Counted from the stretch's first letter, positions 8,555 to 17,859 are shown. The stretch is DNA of 64,000 bases from CAYYBE01 sp964470345 (GCA_964470345.1 CAYYBE010000006.1:41241-105240), one strand, 5' to 3'. The notes: generated from the letters alone by a model not told the origin. Program-made: numbers and translations.

Positions 8555-11343
8555 ATGATCGTTGAAAAAATTTATAAAAAACTACTTCCCAATGGCCTTG
8601 CCATTCTTGTTGTCCCCAGTAATCAAATCCCCAAAGTCTCTGTCCAGCTCTGGTATAACGTTGGTTCAAAAGATGAAACAACGAGCCAGAAAGGGATAGC
8701 TCACTTTATTGAGCATATGATTTTTAAGGGAACGAAAACGCTTTCTGAGACTGATATTAATCGTATTACCCAAAAGCTTTCAGGGTATTCTAACGCTTTT
8801 ACTTCCCATGACTATACGGGGTATCTTTTTGATTTCCCCTCACAACACTGGCATGAGGCGTTGCCAATTATGGCCGACTGTATGGAAAACAGCGTCTTTA
8901 AACAAGAACTTTTGAACTCTGAGCTTAAGGCGATTATCCAAGAGCTCAAGATGTACAATGATGACCATGCGGCATCGCTCATTGAAGTTATGATGGGGAC
9001 CATTTTCCAAGATCATCCGTACCATTATCCGATTATTGGGTACAAACGTGATTTATGGAATCTTGATCGAGAAACACTCGTTGAGTTCTATAAGCATTAT
9101 TATGTGCCAAATAACGCATCGCTTATCGTAGTCGGGGATGTTGATCCTGAAGATGTCTTTATTCGTGCTGAACGGGCATTTGGTCACATTGAACCAGACC
9201 CATCACTTATTAAAGAGCAGTTTTATCATGCTGTTGATATCGGGGCAACCCACGTTGACTTATATCGCGACATTCAGCAATCAACCGGTGTGGTTGCATG
9301 GCTTATTCCTGGCATGCGCTCTAAGCAAGATTATATGCTTGATTTAATGAGTTGGATTATTGGTCAGGGTAAAGGCTCGCGCCTCTATACAAAGCTTGTT
9401 GATGAGATGGCGATTGCAACGTCAGTAGATAGTTTTATCTATGATCTGTTTGATTACAGCATCTTATTTGTACAATTTACCCCAAAAGAGGGCGTTTCTG
9501 TTGAACAGGTGACACAAGTCTTGCGAGAAGAAATCAGCCGTTTGGTGACTGAAGGTTTTGCCGATTATGAGTTAGTCCGTGCGGTTAAAAAAACTGAAAT
9601 GGATATGCTTGCATTGCGGGAAAATAACCAAAAACGGGCATATATCATCGGTAAATATTTTATAGCGCTTGGTGATGAGAGTTATCTGTCTTGTTATAAT
9701 GCGGTTAACTATGAAGAACTTCCCCAGAAAATGTTAGAGTTGATGCGAACCTATCTTCGCCCTACGGTGATGCACTCCGGTAGCGTTTTGCCACTTCCCG
9801 CAGAAGAAAAGCTCTATTGGGTTGCTCAGCAAGAGCAGTCTGACAGAGATGATGAGGCGATTCTTTCACAGATTACTCGCGATGCTGATGTTGAAGATGG
9901 GAGCCATGTTACCAATATCGTGGTAGAAAAGCCAAAAGATTTTACCTTCCCTAAACCAGAAATTATTCAGCTTTCCAACGGGATTAAAGTATTGGTGCAT
10001 CATACAACGCTGCTACCAAAAATTGACCTGATTCTCGATTTTAAAGCAAAACATTATATGGACCCAGACAATCGCCAGGGGCTGATGACCTTCTTGTATG
10101 ATTCGCTTGATGAAGGAACAGAGCATTACACGGCTCAGCAACTTGCCCAAGAATTTGAACGATACGGGATGGCCTTTGATGCATTTGCCGGTCATATGAG
10201 TATGACAATGTTGAGTGTCGATCTTGAGCATGGGCTCAATCTGCTCACTGACATAGTAAAGCATGCATCACTCGGGGAAAAATCGATTGAAAAAGTACGG
10301 GATCGTTTGATGGGTGATGTGGTTGATTTCTGGGATGATCCTGTTCAGTTTTCAACCCAGATTACGCGGGAGTGTATTTACAAAAATCACCCCTATAGCA
10401 AACGCATTTTAGGTACGGTTGATAGCGTGCGGGCGATAACACGACAAGAAGTGTATGATGCCTATAAAAAATGGGTAACGCCCCAAGGAACTCGTCTTGC
10501 TCTGGTAGGTGATCTGAGCAATATCGATGTCCAAGCATTGCTTGAGCAGACGTTGGGAACATGGTCGGGACCACAAGTTGAAGATATTGTATGGCCAAAA
10601 TTGGTTGTTTCGGCAACGCCAGGTGAAGTGAATTACCCAATTAACCGAGATCAAACGGTTCTCTGTTTTGGTCGTCTTTCAGTTGATAGACTTAATCCTG
10701 ACTTTGATAAACTTTTACTGTTTGACCAAATCTTTACGGGTGGTGTTTTGGGTGGAATGAACTCAAAGCTTTTCCTCTTGCGTGAACGCTCAGGTCTGTT
10801 TTATGCAATTAATGGCTCGTTGTTGGCAGGATCGGGTAGACAACCTGGAATGGCGTTTATTAAGACTATCGTGTCTAACGATCGCCTTGCACAGGCCGAA
10901 AAACAGATTAAGCAGGTCATTGACGAAGGCGCTAAGACATTGACTCAAATTGAACATGAGGAAGCGCAGCGGGCAGTTTTGAATGCGTTGGTTGATAATT
11001 TTGCAACGACAGGACAAATGGCGTCGACCTTCTTATATCTCGACTATTTTGGTTTGCCGGCAAATTATTTTGACCACCGCGCTGAAGCTCTTTTGGCGAT
11101 TACGCCNNNNNNNNNNNNNNNNNNNNNNNNNNNNNNNNNNNNNNNNNNNNNNNNNNNNNNNNNNNNNNNNNNNNNNNNNNNNNNNNNNNNNNNNNNNNNN
11201 NNNNNNGTTTGCCGGCAAATTATTTTGACCACCGCGCTGAAGCTCTTTTGGCGATTACGCCGCAAGAGGTGCAAGAATCTGCCGAGAAGTATCTCCACGC
11301 TGATACGTTTACGACGGTTCGCGTTGGGCGTATTAAGGGCTAA
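8555..11343 (+). CDS. M16 (pitrilysin/insulinase) zinc peptidase, interrupted by an assembly gap
   Basis: A two-domain M16 metallopeptidase. The inverted zinc motif HFIEH is at residues 50-54, with the downstream family Glu in the ELKAIIQELKMY region. The second, non-catalytic M16 domain starts near residue 470 (IIQLSNGIKVLVHH). The frame is broken only by the 100-N gap at 11107-11206. The 55 bases before the gap (11052-11106) recur exactly after it (11207-11261). Removing the N run and one copy (155 bases) restores one frame from 8555 to the TAA at 11341-11343, giving 877 residues, a usual length for this family. Reading straight through the N run gives a false tail ending at 11419. No export signal is obvious. 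mutY follows 14 bp later. Confidence 0.88.
11052..11261. other. Assembly gap (100 N) flanked by an exact 55-bp overlap
   Basis: 11107-11206 is exactly 100 N. The flanks 11052-11106 and 11207-11261 are identical 55-mers. Contig ends sharing one assembly k-mer (55 is a common value) and then joined by a default 100-N spacer would give exactly this. Merging the copies repairs the peptidase frame, so nothing is probably missing here. Confidence 0.9.
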
Positions 11344-11357
11344 AACTTCTGCGTTTT

Positions 11358-12209
11358 ATGAACAGTCAGATACTTCGTATTGCTTGGAAAAAAAAGCTGA
11401 GCGCATCACAAATCCGTGAATTTCAGGAATTTATTACCGCCAACCGTGAAACTCGTTGGCGGGATTTTGCTTGGCGGCAGACAGCTGATCCCTATCATGT
11501 TGTTGTTTCTGAGATCATGTTACAACAGACCCAGACGTCACGGGTAGTTGATAAATTTGCCCAATGGATTAATGTTTTTCCTGCGTTTGAAGCACTTGCC
11601 TGCGCATCGCAGCGGGAAGTTCTTTTTCTTTGGTCGGGCCTCGGGTATAACCGTCGCGGGATTGCTTTACAGAAAATCGCACAAAAAGTTGTTGCAGAAT
11701 TTGGGGGCGTTTTGCCTCAAGATCCCCAAGTTTTGGAAACTTTTCCGGGGATTGGCCCGTATACGGCAGGGGCAATTTGCGCTTTTGCGTTTAATAAGCC
11801 TACGGTTTTTATTGAGACTAATATTCGAGCGGCGTACATACAAACCTTTTTTGCAGATGTCCAAGAAAAAGTAAGCGATAAAGAACTTCTGCCTCTTATT
11901 CAGCAGACACTTGACCAAGCTCAACCACGTTTATGGTATTACGCACTTATGGACTATGGAGTTGTGGTGAAGCGTGAATGCGCTAATCCAAGTCGCAAGA
12001 GTAAGGCTCATAGTGTACAAAGCAAATTTGAAGGGTCTGAGCGACAAATTCGGGGTGGAATTATCAGGGCATTAACTGAATATCCGGTGTTAACGTATCC
12101 GGAACTTGTTGAAATTCTGGGGCGTGATCCGATTCGCGTTGAGCGAAATTTACACAAGCTTTGTAAAGAAAACATGGTGCACTGTCGCGATGAAAAGTAT
12201 TGGCTATGA
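11358..12209 (+). CDS. mutY: MutY-like A/G-mismatch DNA glycosylase, lacking the Fe-S cluster
   Basis: MutY removes adenine mispaired with 8-oxoguanine. This 283-residue HhH-GPD protein shows SEIMLQQTQTSRV (Glu of the active site), the helix-hairpin-helix FPGIGPYTAGAICAFAF and FIETNIRAA at the position of the catalytic Asp loop (Glu instead of Asp). The four Cys that bind 4Fe-4S in classic MutY are absent. The region reads RECANPSRKSKAHSVQSKF with a single Cys, as in the cluster-less ETNIR-type subgroup. The C-terminal winged-helix-like tail replaces the usual NUDIX-like 8-oxoG domain, so substrate preference is uncertain. It starts 14 bp after the M16 gene, probably in one transcript. Confidence 0.85.
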   Translation: MNSQILRIAWKKKLSASQIREFQEFITANRETRWRDFAWRQTADPYHVVVSEIMLQQTQTSRVVDKFAQWINVFPAFEALACASQREVLFLWSGLGYNRRGIALQKIAQKVVAEFGGVLPQDPQVLETFPGIGPYTAGAICAFAFNKPTVFIETNIRAAYIQTFFADVQEKVSDKELLPLIQQTLDQAQPRLWYYALMDYGVVVKRECANPSRKSKAHSVQSKFEGSERQIRGGIIRALTEYPVLTYPELVEILGRDPIRVERNLHKLCKENMVHCRDEKYWL

Positions 12210-12217
12210 AATAAGCA

Positions 12218-12261
12218 AAAAATCCCTGGGAGTTTTCAAACTCGAGGCTTAAAAACTCCCA
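12218..12261 (-). terminator. Intrinsic terminator of the Cys-rich gene
   Basis: TGGGAGTTTT (12227-12236) pairs with AAAACTCCCA (12252-12261). Read leftward the stem is followed by GGGATTTTTTGC. It lies about 65 bp beyond the stop of the minus-strand gene at 12328-12525 and just after the convergent mutY. Confidence 0.7.
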
Positions 12262-12327
12262 AGGACCACCCAAAGGAAACCCTGTTACCCCGTCTAATAG
12301 GCATACCAGGGTGATTTCTTGCGGTTG

Positions 12328-12525
12328 TTACTTACTGCATTCTTTGCAGCCATTATGGCCACAATGGCAGTTAGGACCATGGTTGCATTTGGCAGCATCT
12401 TTTTTATCAGATTTTTCTTGCCATTTGCCCTGATTATTGTCAAAAGAGCCCGATTTTTCGCCCTCTTTTTTGTTATAATCACCCTTGCAGCAACCGCCAC
12501 ATTTATCAAAAAGCATTTTCTTCAT
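12328..12525 (-). CDS. Cys/His-rich metallothionein-like small protein
   Basis: 65 residues starting at 12525, where GAGGAGGA lies 6 bp upstream (the frame runs on to 12567 without support). Eight Cys fall in two groups: Cys9, 12 and 13 (KCGGCCKG) and Cys47, 53, 55, 60 and 63 (CNHGPNCHCGHNGCKEC), with three His (49, 54, 57) in the second. A Lys/Glu/Gly-rich linker joins them. The layout suggests metal binding (Zn, Cu or similar) as in bacterial metallothioneins, but it does not match a family I can name. It has its own terminator. Confidence 0.65.
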   Translation of the reverse strand: MKKMLFDKCGGCCKGDYNKKEGEKSGSFDNNQGKWQEKSDKKDAAKCNHGPNCHCGHNGCKECSK

Positions 12526-12791
12526 ACTCAATCCTCCTCTTCTATTTTTTAGAATATAACAGCTCATATAAGAAAGACAATACTTTATAAAAAAATCCTA
12601 TAAAATTAAAAAAAATCATGTTAGACATATAATGCTTGTGGTGAAGTATTTGATATTGAGTGATGATTTAAAAAGCTTAAGAACTTAGTGTTTTGTTCTA
12701 ATTTAGCTTCAGTTCTTGAAAAGATGACAACTTTCAGTGCATATTTCGATAGAATACTTTTTTGAGAAGGTATTAGTCTAATGGAGGAAAA

Positions 12792-13556
12792 GTGTTGAAA
12801 AATAAGGCTTTTTTTGTTGCTAACTTCAAAATGTATAAAACCTTTAAAGAAACGGTTGCCTGGTGGGAAGAATATTCTTTGTCGTTGACTGAACTTGCTC
12901 AAAAAGCAGAAATTGTTCTGTGCCCCACGTTTCCAGCTCTTGGTTTTGCGGAATCTTATTTTAAGTCGAGCGAAGTTAAGCTTGGCGCACAAACTTGTGC
13001 TTGGAAGGAGCGGGGGAGTTTGACGGGGGAAGTTTCGGTAGCGTCTCTTAAGGAACTGGGCTGCTCGTATTGTATTGTTGGTCATAGCGAGCGTCGTCGC
13101 TTTTGTGGTGAGACCAATGAACAAATAGCTCAGATATTGCCATTACTGTCGGGTGCGGAGATTACTCCTATCCTCTGTGTTGGAGAAACTTCGCAAGGGA
13201 TCTCTTGGACCGAGCAAAGACCCGTTCTTGAGCAAGTTTTAACCGATCAACTTTCTGTTTTGACAGAGTTGAAACAGTCGAATTATCGAACGATATGTAT
13301 AGCATATGAACCGGTTTGGGCAATTGGCACCAAGCAAGTGCCAACAGTTGAACACATTCAGGGCGCTTTTTCCTGCATACGCCATTTTTGTGAGGTGTAT
13401 CTTACTGATTATACCATTCATATGCTGTATGGTGGCAGCGTTGATTCAGTAAACGCTCCGTCTTTATGGCAAGTACAAGGACTTGAAGGTTTTTTGGTCG
13501 GAGGTGCAAGTGTGGATTTTCAAAGCTTTCAAAAAATAGTACAATCACACAGATAG
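12792..13556 (+). CDS. tpiA: Triosephosphate isomerase
   Basis: Interconverts glyceraldehyde-3-phosphate and dihydroxyacetone phosphate in glycolysis. All key elements are present: Asn-x-Lys of NFKM near the N-terminus, catalytic His98 (VGHSERR), catalytic Glu173 (AYEPVWAIGT), and the phosphate-gripping YGGSV and LVGGASVD loops. At 254 residues it has normal length. The start is GTG at 12792 or TTG at 12795. GGAGGA at 12783-12788 is better spaced for the TTG, so two codons are in doubt. It heads an operon with secG (28 bp), mlaE and mlaF. Confidence 0.97.
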   Translation: MLKNKAFFVANFKMYKTFKETVAWWEEYSLSLTELAQKAEIVLCPTFPALGFAESYFKSSEVKLGAQTCAWKERGSLTGEVSVASLKELGCSYCIVGHSERRRFCGETNEQIAQILPLLSGAEITPILCVGETSQGISWTEQRPVLEQVLTDQLSVLTELKQSNYRTICIAYEPVWAIGTKQVPTVEHIQGAFSCIRHFCEVYLTDYTIHMLYGGSVDSVNAPSLWQVQGLEGFLVGGASVDFQSFQKIVQSHR

Positions 13557-13584
13557 CTCTCTTTTTATTATTGTGAGGAAAAGT

Positions 13585-14001
13585 ATGTTACAAGGATTTC
13601 TGACTGTTTTATTTGTTTTACTCTGTTTTTTAATGGTTCTTATTATTCTTTTGCAAAAGAGCAAGGGAAGCCTTGGCATTTTGGGTAGTGCAGGCAGTGG
13701 CGCCCAACTTTTATTTGGTGGTTCAGGCGGACAAGATTTTTTCCAAAAGCTTACATGGATCTTTATCGCATTTTTTATGGGTGGATCGTTGGCTTTAGCT
13801 CTTTTAAAGACGCGCGAAGCTTCAACATCAAAATATAGTGACGTTGTACAACAGCAACAGGCCGCTCAATTACCGGTTCAACTTCCTATGGACGCTCAGC
13901 CAGCAGAAGCAGCAGCTGCTCAAACACAACCAGCTGCGCCAGTGGCAGAACAGGTAGCACAAACAACTCAAGCACAGCCAGTACCGGAAACAAAGTTATA
14001 A
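13585..14001 (+). CDS. secG: Protein-export membrane protein SecG
   Basis: SecG is the small subunit of the SecYEG translocon in the inner membrane. The ATG at 13585 follows GAGGAAA; the GTG at 13573 overlaps that site and is rejected. The 138-residue product shows the SecG pattern: a first helix (about residues 5-24) ending LLQKSKG, the conserved Gly-rich loop (LGSAGSGAQLLFGG), then a second helix (WIFIAFFMGGSLALALL). A long Gln/Ala/Pro-rich tail of about 55 residues follows. The tail is common in SecG but poorly conserved. Confidence 0.93.
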   Translation: MLQGFLTVLFVLLCFLMVLIILLQKSKGSLGILGSAGSGAQLLFGGSGGQDFFQKLTWIFIAFFMGGSLALALLKTREASTSKYSDVVQQQQAAQLPVQLPMDAQPAEAAAAQTQPAAPVAEQVAQTTQAQPVPETKL

Positions 14002-14021
14002 ACCTACGCAGGCGGTGGTAG

Positions 14022-14810
14022 ATGGTAGTAAAGGGGATTAATTTAGTTGGAGCGGTCGTTGTTAACCTGGCTAGCCTAGTGGGCCGTTTTCTACTCTTTT
14101 TTCTTGTTGCCATCAAAGTCCTGTTTACAACCCGATTAAATATCCGTCAGGTATTTATTCATATGAAGCAGATAGGGGTTGATTCAATCATTATTATTGT
14201 ATTAACCGGTTTGTCTGTTGGTTTAGCCTTAGCCTTGCAAACATTTATTGGGTTTAGTCGATTTGGGATTCAAGAGTTTATTGGTGTCATTGTAACCTTG
14301 GGTATGGCTCGTGAATTAGGGCCTGTTCTTACAGGACTTATGGTGACCGGACGAGCTGGTTCAGCTATGGCTGCAGAAATTGGAACAATGCAGATTACTG
14401 AGCAAGTAGATGCTCTTAAAACGCTCGGGATTAATCCGTTTCAATATTTAATTGTACCCCGCTTACTTGCGGGTATTATTATTTTGCCGTTCTTAACGAC
14501 ATTCTCCGTTATTTTAGGTGTTGTTGGTGGTTATATTTACTGTGTGAGTATTCAGGGGCTTAATCCGGAATCGTATATCTCGGGAATTCAGCAATTTGTA
14601 GAACTTTCGGATGTTACCGGTGGACTTATCAAGTCGAGCTTCTTTGGATTGATTTTGGCATGGGTAGGAACCTATAATGGTTTCCAGACTCGTGGTGGTG
14701 CTCGTGGTGTTGGTATTGCAACGACGCGAGGGGTAGTCTATGGTTCTATTTTAATTTTGATCTCTAACTATTTCTTGTCTTCGTTCTTGCACAATATAGG
14801 TATCTCATGA
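14022..14810 (+). CDS. mlaE: MlaE-family ABC transporter permease (outer-membrane lipid transport)
   Basis: MlaE is the membrane subunit of the Mla system, which moves phospholipids between the inner and outer membranes. The 262-residue protein carries the family signature GMARELGPVLTGLMVTGRAG, followed by AAEIGTMQITEQVDALKTLG, and several hydrophobic helices. The C-terminus overlaps the mlaF start by 4 bp (ATGA), so the two are translationally coupled. No mlaD-type substrate-binding gene follows here, so the periplasmic partner must be elsewhere or missing. Confidence 0.93.
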   Translation: MVVKGINLVGAVVVNLASLVGRFLLFFLVAIKVLFTTRLNIRQVFIHMKQIGVDSIIIIVLTGLSVGLALALQTFIGFSRFGIQEFIGVIVTLGMARELGPVLTGLMVTGRAGSAMAAEIGTMQITEQVDALKTLGINPFQYLIVPRLLAGIIILPFLTTFSVILGVVGGYIYCVSIQGLNPESYISGIQQFVELSDVTGGLIKSSFFGLILAWVGTYNGFQTRGGARGVGIATTRGVVYGSILILISNYFLSSFLHNIGIS

Positions 14811-15562
14811 TCAGTGTGCGTCATTTGCGGAAAAGCTTTGGAGACCGTTGGGTTACCGATGATCTGAATCTCGAGATTCCTACGGGGCAGATGACCTGTA
14901 TTATTGGACGTTCGGGTGAAGGGAAATCGGTTCTTTTAAAGCAAATGATCGGGCTTATTAAGCCGACTTCAGGAGAAGTGTTTATTGACGGTGTTAATAT
15001 TACAACGCTTGATGAAGATGGTTTAGAACAAATTTTTAAAAAATGCGGCTATGTTTTTCAGTTCGCAGCTCTTTTGGACTCCCTTAATATTTTTGAAAAT
15101 GTTGGATTAGCTTTTTTGGAAAAGGGGATGCCTATCAAAGAGGTATTACCTTTGGTTCGAGAAAAGCTCCAGCAGGTTAATTTACGTGCAGATGATGTTT
15201 TGCATAAGTATCCGTCAGAACTTTCTGGTGGTATGAGAAAACGGGTCGGTCTTGCGCGAACGTTGATGTCCAGCCCCTCGGTTATCCTTTACGATGAGCC
15301 CACAACGGGTCTTGATCCGATTACCGCTCGCGTTGTTCACGAGTTGATGTTTAGTACGCAAAAAAATCTTAATATTACGTCCGTTGTTATCTCCCACGAC
15401 GTAGAAATCTTTAAGTTTGTCGATAATGTTGCTCTTTTGCATGAGGGCAAGATTCGTTATTTTGGCAGCGCCAAAGATATTTGGGAATCAGATAACCCCT
15501 ATATTTATCAATTTATCCGTGGCCTTACTGAAGGGCCAATGCAGATGGAACTTCCCCATTAA
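14807..15562 (+). CDS. mlaF: MlaF-family ABC transporter ATPase
   Basis: Cytoplasmic ATPase that powers the MlaE permease. The 251-residue protein shows Walker A GRSGEGKS, the Q-loop region VFQFAALLDSL (typical of MlaF), the ABC signature LSGGMRKRVGLARTL, Walker B ILYDEPTTGLDP and the switch His in VISHD. The start overlaps the mlaE stop. It ends 23 bp from the convergent nuclease gene. Confidence 0.95.
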   Translation: MISVRHLRKSFGDRWVTDDLNLEIPTGQMTCIIGRSGEGKSVLLKQMIGLIKPTSGEVFIDGVNITTLDEDGLEQIFKKCGYVFQFAALLDSLNIFENVGLAFLEKGMPIKEVLPLVREKLQQVNLRADDVLHKYPSELSGGMRKRVGLARTLMSSPSVILYDEPTTGLDPITARVVHELMFSTQKNLNITSVVISHDVEIFKFVDNVALLHEGKIRYFGSAKDIWESDNPYIYQFIRGLTEGPMQMELPH

Positions 15563-15585
15563 TTTTGTGGCAGAATAAGCAGCTT

Positions 15586-16698
15586 TTATTTTTTTTGTTT
15601 GCGTTTGGTAACAGCTCTTCCTGTGCTTGTGGCTGGGAATTCTTTTTTCGTAAGCTCTGCTTCAATTTCACTAATAGTAGGTAAACTACTTTTAAGATTT
15701 TTGGGTAGTGATTCTACCAGCTTTATTTCATATTCAGCAACACCAATTGGTTTACGAATATCCCGCAAGGCGTACTCAACAGTAAAGTTCTTTTTGGTTC
15801 TACATAACAGAAGACCAATGGTTTGATTGTCATCTTTATGGCGCAGTAAATCATCAACAGCAGAGAGATAAAAATTTAGTTTTCCGGCGTATTCTGGTTT
15901 GAAGGATGAGGTTTTTAATTCAACAACCATGTAACAGCGCAGTTTTAAGTGGTAGAGCAGTAGGTCAAGATAGTAGTCATCTCCGTCCACCTCAAGGTGA
16001 TATTGCCGTCCAACAAAGGCAAAGTCTTTCCCAAGCTCAAGCAAAAATTTTTGTATGTGGTCGATGAGCCCCTGTTCAACGTCTCGTTCAAAGTGTTCTT
16101 CTCGTAGAGTTAAGAAATCAAAAAGATATGGATCTTTGAGCGATTGTTGTGCCATGTCCGAATTTGGTGCCGGAAGTGTTCTCTTAAAATTTGTGATCGC
16201 CTTCCCTTGCCTCTTGTGCAATTTTGATTTGATCCATGTTTCAAGCATGCTTCGGCTCCAGCCGTTTTCTACGGCCTTTTGAGCATACCAAAGTTTCAAT
16301 TCTGTATCTTTGATTTTCTCGATGAGAACGGCATTATGACCCCATGGAATATTGAAGATGGGAAGTTCTGCCAGTTGCGCAACGGCTTGTGGCATTTCTT
16401 GATAAGCGAGATAAAATGCCCTCATTCTAAATATGTTTCTTGGAGAAAACCCTTCAATTCCGGGAAAGGCATTTTGAAGATCTTGAGCAAGTTGTTCAAT
16501 TGTGGTTGCACCCCACCCATCAGTTTTCTGTTTTTCAAGAATTGTTTTTCCAATTGACCAATAGAGCTTAATGAGCTCTTTGTTGACAGAAAGGGCTGCT
16601 TTAATTTGGGCTTCTTGAATTTGTTGTTTAAGCGTTGCAAGCGTTTCTGTGTATTCTCTCGTTACGACTGCAACTGATTTTTTTTTAGCTTTAGACAT
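15586..16698 (-). CDS. DUF1016/YhcG-family PD-(D/E)XK nuclease
   Basis: 370 residues; ATG at 16698 with GGGAG upstream. The N-terminal half (YWSIGKTILEKQ, WGATTIEQLAQDLQ, FSPRNIFRMRAFYLAY, FNIPWGHNAVLIEK) is the DUF1016 N domain. The C-terminal half has the nuclease core: YYLDLLLYH (Asp) followed by MVVELKT (Glu-x-Lys), then AGKLNFYLSAVDDLL. Such proteins are found scattered across bacteria next to restriction or mobile genes and are presumed DNA nucleases; the target is unknown. No methylase, recombinase or other defence gene adjoins it. The upstream spacer has duplicated hairpins, so acquisition by transfer is plausible but unproven. Confidence 0.85.
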   Translation of the reverse strand: MSKAKKKSVAVVTREYTETLATLKQQIQEAQIKAALSVNKELIKLYWSIGKTILEKQKTDGWGATTIEQLAQDLQNAFPGIEGFSPRNIFRMRAFYLAYQEMPQAVAQLAELPIFNIPWGHNAVLIEKIKDTELKLWYAQKAVENGWSRSMLETWIKSKLHKRQGKAITNFKRTLPAPNSDMAQQSLKDPYLFDFLTLREEHFERDVEQGLIDHIQKFLLELGKDFAFVGRQYHLEVDGDDYYLDLLLYHLKLRCYMVVELKTSSFKPEYAGKLNFYLSAVDDLLRHKDDNQTIGLLLCRTKKNFTVEYALRDIRKPIGVAEYEIKLVESLPKNLKSSLPTISEIEAELTKKEFPATSTGRAVTKRKQKK

Positions 16699-17103
16699 GG
16701 TCGCTCCCGTTTTTTCGCGTTAAGCGCTTTCGTAAACCTTTATTTAATACTACCTATTGGAGGTTATAGAAGCAACAAAAGCGATATTTGACGGCAGTAC
16801 TGTTTGTTGGAATTATTGAAAATCGATGGATCGTTGATTGAGTCGTTGTTTTGAATGTTTTGCAAAAGTGCCACAGCTTGTGGCACTTTTGTGTCTAAGA
16901 ATGTTGCTATTGCCTTTCTGGACGTGATATACAACATTGGTTTTCGTGAAAAAAACGAGTGTTTTTTTGAGCAAAAACCAATTAAAACACTGATTGGTTC
17001 GCTATATTAACGGTGTTTTTAAAAGTGCCACAGCTTGTGGCACTTTTGTGTTGAAAAGCTTCACATAATCGAATAGGACAAATAAATAGATTGTCTTGTT
17101 ATA
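16699..17103. repeat. Gene-free spacer with duplicated 27-nt hairpins and an A/T hairpin
   Basis: Two identical 27-nt hairpin elements (12-bp perfect stem AAAAGTGCCACA, loop GCT) lie at 16864-16890 and 17021-17047, 157 bp apart. Between them, TTGGTTTT at 16937-16944 pairs with AAAACCAA at 16974-16981, enclosing AAAAAAAC/GTTTTTTT (16949-16956 with 16961-16968). The 17021 copy lies 57 bp past the stop of the GNAT gene and could terminate it; both copies end in T runs. The rest shows no coding potential. No transposase or target-site duplication is visible. Confidence 0.75.
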
Positions 17104-17859
17104 TTATCTTCCTCGGTTAGATCGAATAATACTTTGTTGTAGTACTTCTGAATCATCTGAAGCAATGTTCATATAACGTGACAGAGTCCATACGTAATAA
17201 AAGTACATGTCGGAATATGCGACGCCGTAGATATTTTTTTGATCAGATTGTATCGTGCCCAAATTTTTAAAGCCGAGTGATTCATAAAATTTTAGCGTAG
17301 GAGCATTGTCGATTTTGAGAGGAGTCACAATAATCGACTTTATACCATCACAAACGTCTTTTACGCTTAACACCAATTTTCTACCGATGCCCATCTTGCG
17401 ATACTCTTTATCTACCAATAAGAGGTCTAGTTCTAGGTTGTGCTCTTCTTGGTGAAATGAGAGAATGCCTGCAATCTTTTTTTTATTATTGTCATATGCA
17501 ATATGCAGTCGATCGTTTACTTCGTGTCCAACGATCTTTCTGAATAGTTGCTCATCGCGAACGAGTTCTATATTTAAAAGATAATCAACTTTGTTTGGAT
17601 CGATCAGATGCGAATAAGAGCGTAGATATAACGGTTTGAAAAATTCAAACGTTACGTTATAGTCAAGTGCTACAATTTCTTGTAGATCTTCTGCAGTTGC
17701 AGGTTGAATCACGCAATTGCACTTTTCTTTTTCAGACATTGCTTTGATGGACGTTGTTGGGAACATAAGCTTTTTGAGCGTCTGAGGGTAGGTTTTACTT
17801 ATGGTTGATGCGAAGATAACCGACGTTAACATGCTGATTATGCCTATTTGTTTTTTCAT
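17104..17859 (-). CDS. GNAT-family acetyltransferase with an N-terminal export signal
   Basis: 251 residues. The C-terminal two thirds are a GNAT fold: acetyl-CoA motif A is LLVDKEYRKMGIGRKLV (about residues 137-153), and motif B is NAPTLKFYESLGFKNLG. The first about 20 residues (MKKQIGIISMLTSVIFASTI) look like a Sec signal or membrane anchor, unusual because acetyl-CoA is a cytoplasmic cofactor. It may be anchored with its domain inside, or be delivered to a host cytosol. The gene starts 18 bp after the stop of the second clostripain-like gene, so the two are probably co-transcribed. The acceptor is unknown. Confidence 0.8.
   Translation of the reverse strand: MKKQIGIISMLTSVIFASTISKTYPQTLKKLMFPTTSIKAMSEKEKCNCVIQPATAEDLQEIVALDYNVTFEFFKPLYLRSYSHLIDPNKVDYLLNIELVRDEQLFRKIVGHEVNDRLHIAYDNNKKKIAGILSFHQEEHNLELDLLLVDKEYRKMGIGRKLVLSVKDVCDGIKSIIVTPLKIDNAPTLKFYESLGFKNLGTIQSDQKNIYGVAYSDMYFYYVWTLSRYMNIASDDSEVLQQSIIRSNRGR

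Noticed and set aside
11052..11261. A genuine tandem duplication inside the M16 gene
   Set aside because: Exact 55-bp identity with a default-size N run is better explained by contig overlap, and removal restores the frame.
11207..11419. C-terminal extension of the M16 protein to 11419
   Set aside because: It results from reading through the 100-N gap in the wrong frame; the TAA at 11341 closes the true frame.
12621..13124. Minus-strand 167-codon frame
   Set aside because: Antisense of tpiA and its upstream region; no ribosome-binding site or known motif.
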